From assembly GCA_000263275.1 (NCBI GenBank), contig CAGP01000007.1:1-49756 (forward strand): a stretch of DNA of 49,756 nt, in the 5' to 3' direction. The notes beneath the pieces were generated by a model, which was given only the letters and a program-made list of their open reading frames with translations, was not told where the DNA came from and did not search any database. Positions 18,258-28,938 of this stretch are shown one piece after another. The stretch comes from Helicobacter bizzozeronii CCUG 35545. Lineage in GTDB: Bacteria > Campylobacterota > Campylobacteria > Campylobacterales > Helicobacteraceae. The position numbers and the translations under genes are program-made. Position 1 is the first letter of the stretch. Each line of letters starts with the position of its first letter.

Positions 18258-20342
18258 TCAAGCCAAATCTAGGTCTATTTTATGGGTTTGGGCGTGGATT
18301 TTGATAATTTTGCAAGTAACCCTGCCCCCCTCGTGCAGAAAATCCGCACCCAAGCCCCTTTGCTCCCAGCAACTCTTGTGCAACAAACTCTCCCCCCCTT
18401 TAGGCAAGCGCACAAAAGCCCCAAAATCCACGATCTTTTTGATCTCCACTTCCACGATCTGGTCAACATGGTAGGGTGGGCTCTGTGGGCTCTCTTGTTG
18501 CACCAAGTCTAATATAAAGTGTTTAGCCCCTAAAATCCCCTCTGCATGCGTGCCTCGGATTTGGATCTGCCCGCTAGCTTTGTCTAAATCGATCTGCACT
18601 TGGAAACGCTCGATGATCTCTTTGATTGTTTTGCCCGAAGGCCCGATGACCAAAGCGATTTTTTTAGGCGTGATGTTAAAGCTTTGCAAAGTGGGCAAGA
18701 TTTGGGTGTTTAACACAATGGATTCTCTAGCTTCTTGCATGCGATCCAAAATAGCAGAGCGTGCTTTTTTAGCCCGTTCTAAAATTTCTTGAAGCCAATC
18801 TAGGCGGATACCCTGTAATTTGGTGTCCATCTGCATAGCCATGATCCCCTCTAAGCTCCCAGCGATCTTAAAGTCCATATCCCCATGCATGTCCTCTAAG
18901 GCACTAATATCACTCAAGATCACATGTTTATCGCCCTCTAAGATCAAGCCCATCGCCACGCCCGCAACAAGGGCATGCACGCCCACCCCGCTGGCACACA
19001 AAGCCAAAGACCCCCCGCACACGCTCGCCATAGAGCTAGACCCATTGGATTCTAAAATTTCAGAAACAAGCCGTATGGTTTGGTTTTTATCCATAATGCT
19101 GCTCTCTAGGGCGCGCTTAGCTAAATTGCCATGCCCTAACTCTCTACGGCCAGGCGCGCCTAGCGGAGTGGCCTCCCCCACGCTAAAGGGGGGGAAATTA
19201 TAGTGGAACATGAATTTTTCCTTAGTGGCCACTTTATCATCTAAATGTTCGCGGATTTTAGCATCGCTTTCTAGACCCAGCGTGCAAGTTACTAGGGCTT
19301 GGGTGTGCCCGCGGGTAAAAAGCGCGCTCCCATGGCAATGGGGTAAGATATTGGTTTCAATGCTAATGGGGCGGATGGTGTCTAAATTGCGCCCATCGGG
19401 GCGTTTGTGTTGCTCTAAAATCTGACTCCTAATGATTTGGGCCACATAGCTACTCAGGGCATTTTGAATCTCTTCAAAAACATAGTTATGCCCCTTTTGC
19501 TCTAAATCTAGGGCGATCTCATAGGTGAGCATGGCCAGTTCGGCATGCCGTTCGCTCTTGGCCATTTGGGCGGTGATTTCCAAGACTTGGGGGTGAAAAT
19601 GCTCATGGATGAGGGCTTGTAATGCCTTGTCCTCTTTGGGCTTAAACTCTAGGGGCAGGCTGGGGGGGTTGCGCAAGGGTTCAAAGCTGTGGGTGTATTT
19701 TTGGCAAGTTTCTTGGATGCGTTGGTGGGCGCAGGAAAGCACTTCTAAGAGCTGATCTTCTGGGAGGGGGTGGAAGTGTTGCCCGCATGCTTGCATTTCA
19801 ATCATCAATAACGCCTCCACACTCCCGCAGACATATAAATCTAGGGTGCTCTCTTTCATGGCTGACACGCTGGGGTTAAAGACATAGTTATTGTCAATTT
19901 TACCCACCCGCAGGGCACAAAGGGGGGCATTGATGCCCATGTTAGCCAAATAAAGCGCATTGCTAGCGGCATTGAGCGCACACACTTGCAAATCGCTTTG
20001 TTGATCGTGGCTGAGGACTAAAAGGGTGATTTGGGTGGAGTAGGCGTAATTTTTGGGGAAAAGGGGGCGTAAGGAACGATCGATGATGCGTGAGGTGAGG
20101 GTTTCAAATTCGCTCATCTTGCCCTCGCGTTTGCTAAAACCCCCCGGGAAACGCCCAATGGCATACGATCTTTGGCTATATTGCACGCTTAGGGGTAAAA
20201 AATCTGTTGTATCAGGGGTTTTATCCACCACCACAGCGGCTAAAATGATCGTCCCTTGATGCTTATACCAAAGGGAGCTGGTGGCTTGGCGGGCGGCGTA
20301 ATCTGTTTTAAATTCCTCATTTCCAATTTGGATTGTGGGCAT
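18258..20342 (-). CDS. pnp: Polynucleotide phosphorylase (PNPase)
   Basis: Phosphorolytic 3'-5' exoribonuclease of the RNA degradosome. 694 residues, full length and unbroken. Domains: first RNase PH-like domain (GRFPGGFSKREGKMSEFETL, RSLRPLFP), alpha-helical linker, second RNase PH-like domain (HCHGSALFTRGHTQALVT, PPFSVGEATPLGAPGRRELG, the catalytic part with DISALEDMHGDMDFKIAG), then KH (IALVIGPSGKTIKEII) and S1 (VEVEIKKIVDFGAFVRL) RNA-binding domains. Eight bases separate it from the upstream phosphoribosyltransferase-like gene, so they are probably co-transcribed. Confidence 0.98.
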   Translation of the reverse strand: MPTIQIGNEEFKTDYAARQATSSLWYKHQGTIILAAVVVDKTPDTTDFLPLSVQYSQRSYAIGRFPGGFSKREGKMSEFETLTSRIIDRSLRPLFPKNYAYSTQITLLVLSHDQQSDLQVCALNAASNALYLANMGINAPLCALRVGKIDNNYVFNPSVSAMKESTLDLYVCGSVEALLMIEMQACGQHFHPLPEDQLLEVLSCAHQRIQETCQKYTHSFEPLRNPPSLPLEFKPKEDKALQALIHEHFHPQVLEITAQMAKSERHAELAMLTYEIALDLEQKGHNYVFEEIQNALSSYVAQIIRSQILEQHKRPDGRNLDTIRPISIETNILPHCHGSALFTRGHTQALVTCTLGLESDAKIREHLDDKVATKEKFMFHYNFPPFSVGEATPLGAPGRRELGHGNLAKRALESSIMDKNQTIRLVSEILESNGSSSMASVCGGSLALCASGVGVHALVAGVAMGLILEGDKHVILSDISALEDMHGDMDFKIAGSLEGIMAMQMDTKLQGIRLDWLQEILERAKKARSAILDRMQEARESIVLNTQILPTLQSFNITPKKIALVIGPSGKTIKEIIERFQVQIDLDKASGQIQIRGTHAEGILGAKHFILDLVQQESPQSPPYHVDQIVEVEIKKIVDFGAFVRLPKGGESLLHKSCWEQRGLGADFLHEGGRVTCKIIKIHAQTHKIDLDLA

Positions 20343-20350
20343 GGTTCTCC

Positions 20351-21025
20351 TTAGTTGATATTTTTCATGGAAGCGTTTAAAATGTCTTCGATTTCTTGTT
20401 GTGTGATGCTAATGGGGGTTTTATAGTAATGTTCGATGGAAACAAAGTATTCGGGCCGATAGACGCTCACCACGCCATCACAAAGGGTTGCCAAACGCGT
20501 GGCGACATCTTTGGGGACAATGGGCGTTAAGACATAGATATTCTTAGATAATTTAGCCATGCAGGTTTGAATCGCCAAATTAGCCGTGATGCCTGTTTCA
20601 ATCCCATGATCGACAATGAAGACGCTTTTATTCCCCAAAGATTTGATCGTATTGCCTTTTCTAAATTTGTAAATCCTAGATAAAATTTCTTCCTCATAGA
20701 CTCGTTTAGCCTCGCCATAGACATAATCTAGGGTGATCTCAAAGGAATTAATCAGGTTTTCATTCATGATGATGTCCATGCTCTCGCTCACCAAAGCGAT
20801 CTCACATTCTCTATTGAGCGGGGCATAAATGGGCGCGCTAAAGAGAAAATCAAAGGTCGTGCCCAATTTTTGGGAGAGCACATGGGCAAACTTGAGCCCA
20901 TTTAGGCTGGTGGCTAACACAATGGCGTTTTGGGTGTCTAAGTGGCGGATCATCACTTCATTAATGAGTTGTGATAATGCATCTTCTTGGCTAGCAAACA
21001 TAAAATCATCGACTAAATTGCCCAT
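20351..21025 (-). CDS. Phosphoribosyltransferase-fold protein
   Basis: Soluble 224-residue protein with a type I phosphoribosyltransferase core; the PRPP-loop-like segment is SVFIVDHGIETGITANLAI near residue 135, but the usual second acidic residue is replaced (DHGIETG instead of DDxxxTG), so it may bind a nucleotide without classic transferase activity. It matches by position the conserved gene between pnp and lptD in H. pylori. Its start follows the lptD stop by one base. Confidence 0.75.
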   Translation of the reverse strand: MGNLVDDFMFASQEDALSQLINEVMIRHLDTQNAIVLATSLNGLKFAHVLSQKLGTTFDFLFSAPIYAPLNRECEIALVSESMDIIMNENLINSFEITLDYVYGEAKRVYEEEILSRIYKFRKGNTIKSLGNKSVFIVDHGIETGITANLAIQTCMAKLSKNIYVLTPIVPKDVATRLATLCDGVVSVYRPEYFVSIEHYYKTPISITQQEIEDILNASMKNIN

Positions 21026-21026
21026 A

Positions 21027-23306
21027 TTACCTCTTGAGTTGGCGGTAGGTGATGTTGGTTTTGGTGATGGGGGAGAAATCTAGGGTTAGCTTGATGTAGT
21101 TGTTTTCATAGACTCGCAGAGGGTCGTTGGGGTTGCTGGTCAAAACAGGTCTTCTTTGATTGACAAATTCCAAGCCCACCCCAAAACAGCGAATCTTTTT
21201 GAAAAGCCCAACACGCCAATTCAAAATCACATTGTTTTCAATGTCATACCCCACAGACGCATTCAGAGCAAACCATCTAAAATCATTGCTCAAGCCCGCT
21301 TTTAAATAGTTGGAAGTGTTCTGGACGATTTTGTTGATCCCATTGTCATTAAAATTTTTCTTCACATAGTAAGAGATGTTAGCACTCAAAAACTTACGGG
21401 TGTAGTTTGCGTTGATCGACACCTCATCAATGCTATTATAATACCACGAATAAAACAAAGTCCCGTAAATATCCAAGCCTTTTAGAGGTGAAAAGCCGAT
21501 TTTGGTTTCCATCGGGGTGCGTGCGATTGAAATTTGATCGTCAAAATCCAAAGATTGGGAGATACGCCAATACAAGAGCTCCTGCCCGCCCAAGCCATAG
21601 AGGTATTGCGTGAGATTCAAATAAAGTTGTTTGCTGGAGGGGTTACGCACCACAATGCTAGAGGGATTCCACACCGCATCGTAAATTTGCCCGCGGTAAT
21701 CATAATCACTCAAGGTGTGCCCGGAGGCGGTGGCGACAAAGTTATTACTGGCTTGCGCGCTCATCACATACATTTGGTTATTAAATAGCCCATCAGTATA
21801 GGTGTAGTAAGCCCCGCTAAGCACTGCTTGTAACTGGATGGTGTGTAAAAACTTATTGTATTCTCTGGCTAGATCGGTGTTTAAATAGAGTGCATAACTA
21901 CTTGAAAAGTAATTCCCAAATTCCCTAGACACGCCCTCAATATTGGGGACATAGCTATGTTTGGTGTTCATGATCGCCACATTCCCCGCACTGACACTAT
22001 TCCAAATGCCTACAGACAAGTATTTTTTTAAACAAGGAAAATTGCATCCCCAAAGGCACAGCGATCGAATTTTGCACATACCCATAGCCCACCTGACGCA
22101 CGATATTATTGAATTGGTAATCTAGGGAGTAAAGGAGGTGTTTCCAACCCAAAGGGGCTAAGTATTTGTGGTATTGCAAATTGGGCAAAGATTGGAAGGT
22201 GGTGTTGTTGTTGATCTTGTTGAGGTTTAAAAAGTATTTGAGATAAAAGCCATAAAAATGGTTATTGGTTTGGACATAGTAGTTCCCACGGGACATGTGG
22301 GTCGCATCCGTGATGCGTTTATTGACCTTTTCAAAACGCACATAGTCCAAATCGTTCATGTAAAGAAAATCCAAATAAAAAGGCGTTGTCTAAGGGGTGG
22401 TGCAACTTAAAATATTTTTGCAAAGTTTGGCGACTAGCGTTCATGGTTTCAAACCCAAAGACATTTTGGTTTCTCAGATCGTAAAGTTTGGTGTATTTGT
22501 CATAGTTGTAAAAATAACGCATGTTGAATAAAAACTTGTCTTGGTGGGAATTGATGACTCTGGCTTGGAAGTTGATTCCCAAACCCCTTTTAGATCGAAT
22601 CGTGGGGGGTGAAAGTCATATCCCATGAATCTTTGGGCGCAACATAGACAGGCTGTAAATAAATAAAGCCGGCTAGATTGGAAGTCCCAAATTCAGGGTA
22701 TAAAAGCCCGCTAGCCCGCTTGGTGCTGGTGGAAACAAAGATATAGGGCAGATAAAGGACCGGAATATTCCCCAAAAAGATTTTTGAATTCCACAGCGAT
22801 AAATGCGACTTGGTTGCATTAAAATGCCCCGAAGAAGCCCGGACATGCCAGATGGGGTTATCAATGCTGCACCCGGAGGTGGTGAGATTTTTAATGTGGT
22901 ATTTATCATTGTCAGCATGGGCAATATCCGCACTGATCCAAATCCCCGTAACGCTATCTTGCACATAGAAAGGAAAAATGAGCTCGTATTTTTCATTGAG
23001 CTTGATTTTGACATGCTCGCTTTGCACCAAGAGCCCCTCACCCCGATACACCCGCACATGCCCCTCTAAAGTGGCTTCTTTTTTTTTGGTGTCATACACC
23101 ACTTGATCGGCTAGGATATAGACATCGTAATTGAGTAAAATCGCATGCCCGCTAGCCGTAACAACATTGTTCTTGGCTTCTACATGATCTGCCATGAGTT
23201 CAAAAATCTTGTGGTTTTTCTTATCAAATTTTTGCACGGCGACTTGTTGCTTACTCTGTGCTAAGACCCACAGCAACGCCAACAAAAGAAAAAAGCGCAA
23301 TACCAT
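21027..23306 (-). CDS. lptD: LPS-assembly protein LptD (OstA/Imp), three homopolymer shifts
   Basis: Outer-membrane translocon that inserts lipopolysaccharide into the outer leaflet. A signal peptide (VLRFFLLLALLWVLAQS) is followed by an LptA-like jelly-roll domain with repeats such as VVTASGHAILLNYDVYILAD and KKKEATLEGHVRVYRGEG, then NIPVLYLPYIFVSTSTKRASG leading into the 26-strand barrel, which ends with aromatic-rich strands (NYIKLTLDFSPITKTNITYR). Four frames join when one base is removed from G6 (22604-22609), A5 (22377-22381) and T7 (22023-22029), giving about 758 residues, as in H. pylori. Essential in most Gram-negatives, so the breaks are probably assembly errors. Confidence 0.93.
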
Positions 23307-23756
23307 TCATTTCGTTACAATAACAAGGGTTTTGGCATGCCTGTCATGGAAAGCCCGCCCAAATTTATCTTTGGAAAAAAAGGCGATGGGGTAGAAAAAC
23401 AATAACTCTTTGAATAACCAACGCTTCAATCTAGCACTCAAGGGGGGTTTATCCCAAGTTTTCAAGGCAACCACACGCAAGTGGAACACAAATTTACCAA
23501 TAGTGGTCCCCAAAAAACCCATCAAGAGCATTTCATACAGCCCATGCACCACCACGCATAAAAGCAAAAAACGCAAGGATAAATAAGACTCCAGCAACTG
23601 CCCCAAATGCAACGCCGATAACCAACGCACATTCAAATCCCATGCCAAAAACCCCACCCATAACAAATCCACCAAAAACGCCCCCAACCTCCATGTATAA
23701 GGAGCGATCACCAAGTGCTCTTTATAGAGCACCTCTTCTATTTTTTGCTCGTCCAT
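23307..23756 (-). CDS. RDD family membrane protein
   Basis: Inner-membrane protein of 149 residues with the RDD pattern: RLGAFLVDLLWVGFLAWDL (Arg and Asp of the motif in the first helix), a second helix LRFLLLCVVVHGLYEMLLMG, then GTTIGKFVFHLRVV and a final segment DKFGRAFHDRHAKTLVIV containing RAFHDRHA. RDD proteins are often minor transporters; function here is unknown. The frame is open far upstream, but that part is antisense-like to purD; the ATG at 23756, 14 bases after the purD stop, is the natural start. It ends directly at the lptD start. Confidence 0.85.
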   Translation of the reverse strand: MDEQKIEEVLYKEHLVIAPYTWRLGAFLVDLLWVGFLAWDLNVRWLSALHLGQLLESYLSLRFLLLCVVVHGLYEMLLMGFLGTTIGKFVFHLRVVALKTWDKPPLSARLKRWLFKELLFFYPIAFFSKDKFGRAFHDRHAKTLVIVTK

Positions 23757-23769
23757 AATGATACGCCCA

Positions 23770-25015
23770 TTAAAGCGCGCCAATATCCTCTCTAAATTGC
23801 ATGCCCTCAAACTGCACTTTTTTAACCAAACCATAGGCATGGTTTTTAGCCTCTGTGAGAGATTTGCCCTTACCCACACACACGCACACCCGTCCCCCAG
23901 AGACCACAAACAAGCCATTTTCTTGGGTGATCTTGCCCAAATCCAAATGCCCGGTTTTTTCATCAAAGGGATCGATATAAACACTCTGCCCTTGTGAGAT
24001 TTTATAAGGGTAATCTTTGGATGCTAACACCACGCCTAAGGAATGCTGGTGGTGCAACTCCAAGTGCAAATCTTGCAAAGTGCCCGCAATCGTGGCTTCG
24101 CACAGATCCAAAAGAGGGGTTTTAAGCAGGGGCAAGAGCACACTACATTCCGGATCGCCAAAACGCACATGGCACTTTAACAAATAAGGCTCTAACTGCC
24201 CCTCTGTTGGCACCACCATGATTTCTACAAACAACACACCCACAAAGGGCGTGCCCTGCCTAACCATCTCATCTAAAATAGGCGTAACAATGGTGGAGGC
24301 AATTTTTTTGCTTGAACGCCTCATCGCAAAAATGGGTGGGGGCAAAGGCTCCCATCCCCCCCGTGCGGGGTCCATTGTCTGAGAGTTGCTTATAATTTTG
24401 GCATGGAGGCAATAGTAAAAAAATCTTGGTGGTGTGCCAAAGCCAAGATCGAGAGCTCAAAGCCCTCCAAAAAACTGCTCCACCACAACCCTAGAGTGTT
24501 TTTCTTGCACAAAAAAGCGTTCTAAAGCCAGCTGGGCTTCTTGTGCGTTTTTAGCAATGACGATGTTTTGAATCAAGTCATCTGGTCCTATCACAAGCGG
24601 AAAATCACAGCTTTGCACCTGTTCCTTAGCGGTGTCGTAGTCTTGTGCAAATAAAAAAAGGGGGAGTGGGGATATTTAAATTCAAGGCTAAATTCTTGGT
24701 AAAACTCTTAGAGGCTTCTAGGATACTCACCTTTTGGCTAGGTCCAAAAACTTTAATTTCTGCTAGGGCTAATGCATCGCTCAAGCCCTCGATTAAAGGC
24801 TCTTGAGGTCCAATCACCACTAAATCAATATGTTTATCTGTAGCAAAACGGACAACTTCTTCATGATTTTCTAATGCGACATTTTCGCCAATGCTCTGTG
24901 TGCCCCCATTGCCCGGAGAAAAATAAATATCGCCTATACGGGTATCTTCTCTAAATTTACGCCCCAAAGCATACTCTCTAGCACCACCCCCAATGATTAG
25001 AATCTTCTTTTTCAT
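23770..25015 (-). CDS. purD: Phosphoribosylamine-glycine ligase PurD, four homopolymer shifts
   Basis: ATP-grasp enzyme of purine synthesis: phosphoribosylamine plus glycine give GAR. N-terminal KILIIGGGAREYALG is the family start; DLVVIGPQEPLIEGL, CDFPLVIGPDD (usually K in place of G), VVVEQFLEGFELS, PPCQNYKQLSDNGPRTGGMG and KCHVRFGDPE follow in order once frames are joined. One base must be removed from A7 (24653-24659), A6 (24469-24474), A7 (24417-24423) and T7 (24303-24309), all plus strand, giving about 413 residues, the normal length. It is the most damaged gene in the window but every block is present, so the enzyme is probably intact in the organism. Confidence 0.92.
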
Positions 25016-25026
25016 TCAGTCCCTAT

Positions 25027-25032
25027 TTTATA
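25027..25032 (-). promoter_or_regulatory. Candidate -10 box upstream of purD
   Basis: TATAAA on the minus strand, 12 bases before the purD ATG, is the only promoter-like word seen in the 222-base gap 25016-25237, which otherwise holds nothing I recognise. It is close to the start, so the transcript would have a very short leader. Confidence 0.25.
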
Positions 25033-25237
25033 ATCCACCCAAACGACCGTTACTATTCTTGCGTAGTTCAAAGAAGCTACAATCTAGGCCAAGAGGGTTT
25101 TATTAGGTGGCAGATTCTACCAAAGAAAATACCAAATCACACAAAAACCACTACAATTAGCCTAATCTAATGAATAAAAGAACTTGCCAATGTTAGAAAC
25201 ACGCATCGTCCAGGCATCTTTACAATGCTGGAGTCCA

Positions 25238-25999
25238 TTATAATTGAAATTTGCTTAAGCTATCACCATAAAAAACACGGCTCAAAATAAGACCCTCTGG
25301 AGCTAGGGGCATGCGATAGATATGCCTTTTAAGCCCAATTTGATCGCTCAAATCTGATAAGCTCATTTTGCCCAAACTACATGCCAAAGCCGCCCCCACC
25401 ATCAAGCGCACCTGTGCCCTTAAAAAGGCATTGGCCTCCACAACCACCACGACACAGGGCAAATTACAGATCGCATGACCATAACAAGATGCCTTGTAGA
25501 TCGTGCGGATCGTGCTTTTAGGATCGCTGCCTTGTTTGCAAAAATACCCAAAATCATGCGTGCCCACAAATAAATCTAGGGCTTTTTGCAAATCATGCAA
25601 GCTCCCATGTGGGTGGGGGGTGATGTAGCGGGTCAAAAAGGGGTTGGGCACTTTGGGGGCTAGGACATAGCGGTAAGTTCTTTTGAGTGCCCAAAATCTG
25701 GGGTGGAAGTCCAGCGGGGCGGGGCTGATGGCTTGACAGACAATGTGGGGGGCAAGTTTGGCGGGCAGATAATGGGCTAATTTGGCACAATCTATGGGCA
25801 AGTGCGTGGCAAAGGAGATCACTTGGTGGCTGGCATGCACGCCCTTATCGGTGCGCCCGGCAGCCAAAATGGGGCCAGCAATCCCCAAACTCAAAAGGGC
25901 TTGTTCTAGCTTGCCCTCCACACTTGGCAAGCCCTCTTGTTTGGCAAACCCACAAAAGGCACTCCCATCATAGGCGAGCACCACTTTAAAGCGTTGCAT
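25238..25999 (-). CDS. truA: tRNA pseudouridine(38-40) synthase TruA
   Basis: Converts U38-U40 of the tRNA anticodon arm to pseudouridine. 253 residues. N-terminal VVLAYDGSAFCGFAKQ, the catalytic Asp in AAGRTDKGVHASHQV, RTYRYVL, GTHDFGYFCKQGSDPKSTIR and the C-terminal FLRAQVRLMVGAAL are the family blocks. The ATG overlaps the stop of the upstream LptF/G gene (TGATG), implying translational coupling; I prefer it over the TTG one codon earlier. Confidence 0.96.
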   Translation of the reverse strand: MQRFKVVLAYDGSAFCGFAKQEGLPSVEGKLEQALLSLGIAGPILAAGRTDKGVHASHQVISFATHLPIDCAKLAHYLPAKLAPHIVCQAISPAPLDFHPRFWALKRTYRYVLAPKVPNPFLTRYITPHPHGSLHDLQKALDLFVGTHDFGYFCKQGSDPKSTIRTIYKASCYGHAICNLPCVVVVVEANAFLRAQVRLMVGAALACSLGKMSLSDLSDQIGLKRHIYRMPLAPEGLILSRVFYGDSLSKFQL

Positions 26000-27047
26000 C
26001 AATAAAAACGCACAATCATGCGCCTATAGAGCGCATACGACCCCAAGAGCCACACAAGGGGCAAAATCGCAACAAAAAATCAAGGGGGCATCTTGGCTAA
26101 TGGCATGCATGCACAAAAAATAAATCCCCACAGCCAAGAGCACATAAATATAAGAGAGGTTTTTAGAAAAACGTGGATTGGCAATCCCAAAAGTGGGGAT
26201 GAGAAAAATGCTGGCTAGGGGGAAGAGCGCAACCAAAATAGCTTGGGTGAAACGCCTTTTTTGGTTTTTTGTTCGCATCTTTGCCAAATGCGCTTTTCCA
26301 GTAGCCAATGTAGTCATGGGAGTGCAAAAAAACCGGATTTTTATTGCTTGAAGAGCTGATTCTATTTTTCAAGGCGAGCTGGCCAAATTGGACCTTGCGT
26401 AATTGATCTTTTTGGGCAAAATAGGCATTCCCATGTTCGAGTTGGAGTTCAAACACGCCTTGTTGGTTTTTGATCTGCCCTTGTTTGGCAATAATAAAAC
26501 TCTCTAGGGCTAACCCCTTGTGTGAAAACAAAATCACATCATTAAAGATATTCCCTTCATTGCTCCCAATATAAACCAGCCAATCGCCCAATTTCTGCCC
26601 AAATTCGCCCGGGTGGATATTGACATCAATCTTTTCTTTCTTAGCCTGAATAAAGGAATAATAGGCACTCTTAGAGGCGGGGACCAAAATTAAAGAGAAG
26701 ATAAGCAAAACCACGCTCACAAACACGCACAGAGGCAAAAAGGCTTTCACCAAACTTTTAGGCGAAATACCCAAAGAAAAAAAGACCAAGAGTTCATGGT
26801 CATAGGAGAGCCGTGCTAATCCAATGGCGCACGCCCCAAAAAAGGTGATGGGGATGATGAAAAAGATCGTCCCGGGCAAGGAGTAGATGTAGAGTTGCAC
26901 CAAATCCAAAAAACTCAATTTGACCACTAAAGTTACGCTAGCAATGCCAATGAGCATCACAATCGAGGCGATGAAAAAGAGCACTAAAAAGAAAGAGAAA
27001 AAGACTTGTGAGATGGCATAAAACATATAAGATTTAGCCATCTGCAT
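25999..27047 (-). CDS. LPS export permease, LptF/LptG (YjgP/YjgQ) family
   Basis: Transmembrane subunit of the ABC machine that extracts LPS from the inner membrane. First helices VFFSFFLVLFFIASIVMLIG and IYSLPGTIFFIIPITFFGA, then FFSLGISPKSLVKAFLP (coupling helix), a periplasmic jelly-roll segment (GEFGQKLGDWLVYIGSNEG onward) and C-terminal helices reached only after two repairs: one base fewer at T6 (26265-26270, or the neighbouring T6) and at A6 (26074-26079). The joined C-terminus ends YALYRRMIVRFY, with the stop overlapping truA. Start ATG 27047 has AGGAG six bases upstream. About 348 residues. LptF versus LptG cannot be decided. Confidence 0.88.
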
Positions 27048-27064
27048 GGACAACTCCTAAGAGG

Positions 27065-27697
27065 TTAAATACCCCGTTCAATCCCATCTAAAATGGGCAC
27101 AAATAAGCAACGATCCAGCACCTGATCCACCACCAAAACCCCGCCTTTTTTAATAAAACGGGTGATTTTTTGGGCTTGGTTATCTAAAATAGGGGCGACT
27201 AGAATGCCCCCCTCTTCAAGCTGATCGCTTAGTGCTGGGGGGATGCTAGGCGTGCAGGCAGAAAATAAAATGCGATCATAGGGGCCATACTCGCTCCAGC
27301 CTAGTTGCCCATCTCCTAGCTTGGTGTGGATGTTGGTTGCTCCTAGTTTTCTAAAGCGTTTCTTAGCCTCCACCAAGAGTTTTTCAATGCGCTCAATGCT
27401 GAAGACTCGCCTAAAGAGTTTGGAGAGCACCATAGCTTGATACCCGCTCCCACACCCAATTTCTAAGACACTATCCGCCCCCTGAGGCTTTAAAAATTGG
27501 GTCATCTTAGCCACGGTCAAAGGGGAGCTAATGAACTGATCGGCTCCCATTGGCAGAGCGTCCAAGCTATAGGCTAATTGCTTGGAGGGGACAAATTCCT
27601 CGCGATTGATCGCACAAATGGCGTTTTTAATGGATTCTTCTAGGTTAAAGCGTTGGGCGATCGCCTCGCACATGTGTGCGTTCTTGATCTGGAACAC
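27065..27697 (-). CDS. pcm: Protein-L-isoaspartate O-methyltransferase
   Basis: Repairs isoaspartyl residues in aged proteins using SAM. 210 residues; [36 protein letters not shown], the SAM motif [17 protein letters not shown], and [22 protein letters not shown] are family blocks. The GTG start shares its G with the nrdB TAG stop, so it is translationally coupled to nrdB. Confidence 0.95.
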   Translation of the reverse strand: MFQIKNAHMCEAIAQRFNLEESIKNAICAINREEFVPSKQLAYSLDALPMGADQFISSPLTVAKMTQFLKPQGADSVLEIGCGSGYQAMVLSKLFRRVFSIERIEKLLVEAKKRFRKLGATNIHTKLGDGQLGWSEYGPYDRILFSACTPSIPPALSDQLEEGGILVAPILDNQAQKITRFIKKGGVLVVDQVLDRCLFVPILDGIERGI

Positions 27698-28734
27698 TAA
27701 AACCCTTCAAAACTCAAACTGCCCTTAGAGTAATTGCTCACTCTAGCCTCAAAGAAGTTCGATCGGTGGCTATTAAAATTGGCGAATTGATCCACCCATC
27801 TAAGCGGGTTTTTGGTGTGGTAGAGTTTAGGCAAACCCACAACGGCTAAACGCGTATCAGCCAAGTATTCAACATACGCCCTAAGCGCTTTGGGGTTGAG
27901 ATCTAAAATCTCGCCTTGCGTGATATAAGCCCCCCAAGCACTCTCCAAATCCACCGCTTCTTTAAACATGGCGATCACCTCTTCAATGAGATCGGGGCTA
28001 AACAAATCCGGACGCTCTTTTCTCAAAGAATTAATCATATTTTGGAACAAACTCAAATGCGTCACCTCATCTCTTTGGATAAAGCGGATCATTTGGGCTG
28101 AACCTAGCATTTTACCCCCCCTAGCGAGTGCAATAAAAAAAGCTAAACCCGCTGTAAAAAATAAATGCCCTCCAAGATTTGGTTAGCAAACAAGACCTTC
28201 AATAAATTACGCTCCGTGTGATCATGGGCTAAATCCATATACACCTGCGCCACGCAGTCATTTTTTATTTTTCAACGCCTCATCGGTGCGCCACATCTCA
28301 TAAATCTCATCGCTATTAGCGCTAATGCTCTCCACCATGACCGCATAGCTATGACTATGTAACGCCTCTTCAAAGGCTTGGCGTACCAAACACAAGTTGA
28401 TTTCTGGGCTGGTGATAAAGGGATTGACATTATCAATCAAGTTATTGGTTTGCAAGCTATCCATGAAAATGAGCTGGGCTAGCGCGCGATCGTAGCCGAT
28501 TTTCTCTTGGTGGGTGAGCTTGAGGTAGTGGTTTTTATCCCCATGCATGCTCACCTCCTCAGGAAACCAAGTATTGGTCAGCATGGTTTTCCAAAGCTTG
28601 GTAGCCCATGGGTATTTGATTTGGTTGAGATCAAACATGCTGGTGGGGTTGCCTCCAAAGATTTGGCGATCTTGTGCGCGTTCTGTGGAGTGGGGGTTAT
28701 AAATTTTTTTACGCCCTAAGGTCTGTTTTTTCAT
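27697..28734 (-). CDS. nrdB: Ribonucleoside-diphosphate reductase small subunit NrdB
   Basis: Class I reductase beta subunit carrying the diiron-tyrosyl radical. [20 protein letters not shown] is the N-terminal block; [15 protein letters not shown] contains a Glu and His iron ligand and the radical Tyr; [14 protein letters not shown] and [17 protein letters not shown] hold the second ligand set. Three runs break the frame (T6 28261-28266, A6 28156-28161, A7 28135-28141); removal of one base from each gives about 344 residues ending [12 protein letters not shown]. As the gene is essential, these are very likely over-called bases. Start: ATG at 28734. Confidence 0.95.
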
Positions 28735-28853
28735 CAATGCCTCTTATCACAATTTGGAGGAGCGATCATACTTTAAAGTAGCTGATCCCTACATAAATAG
28801 TTTTTTTTCAGTGGTTTTTAAACTTATGGGGGGTAGAATGACGACTTTTACAA

Positions 28854-28938
28854 GCGGAAGTGGCGAAATTGGTAGACGCACCAGACTTAGGATCTGACGC
28901 CGCAAGGCGTGGAGGTTCGATTCCTCTCTTCCGCACCA
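28854..28938 (+). tRNA. tRNA-Leu (anticodon TAG)
   Basis: Acceptor GCGGAAG/CTTCCGC, D-loop AATTGGTAGAC, anticodon loop CTTAGGA (anticodon TAG), long variable arm CGCCGCAAGGCG, T-arm GAGGTTCGATTCCTC, encoded CCA. It is the third leucine tRNA in the window. Confidence 0.97.

Noticed and set aside
18241-18474. Plus-strand ORFs at the 3' end of pnp
   Set aside because: Antisense shadows of the S1 domain of PNPase, without ribosome sites or family sequence.
23757-23984. N-terminal extension of the RDD protein
   Set aside because: It overlaps purD coding sequence in another frame; the ATG at 23756 behind the purD stop fits better.
17666-28938. Three tRNA-Leu genes as sign of an integration hotspot
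   Set aside because: All flanking genes are core and no integrase, partial tRNA repeat or attachment duplication is seen.
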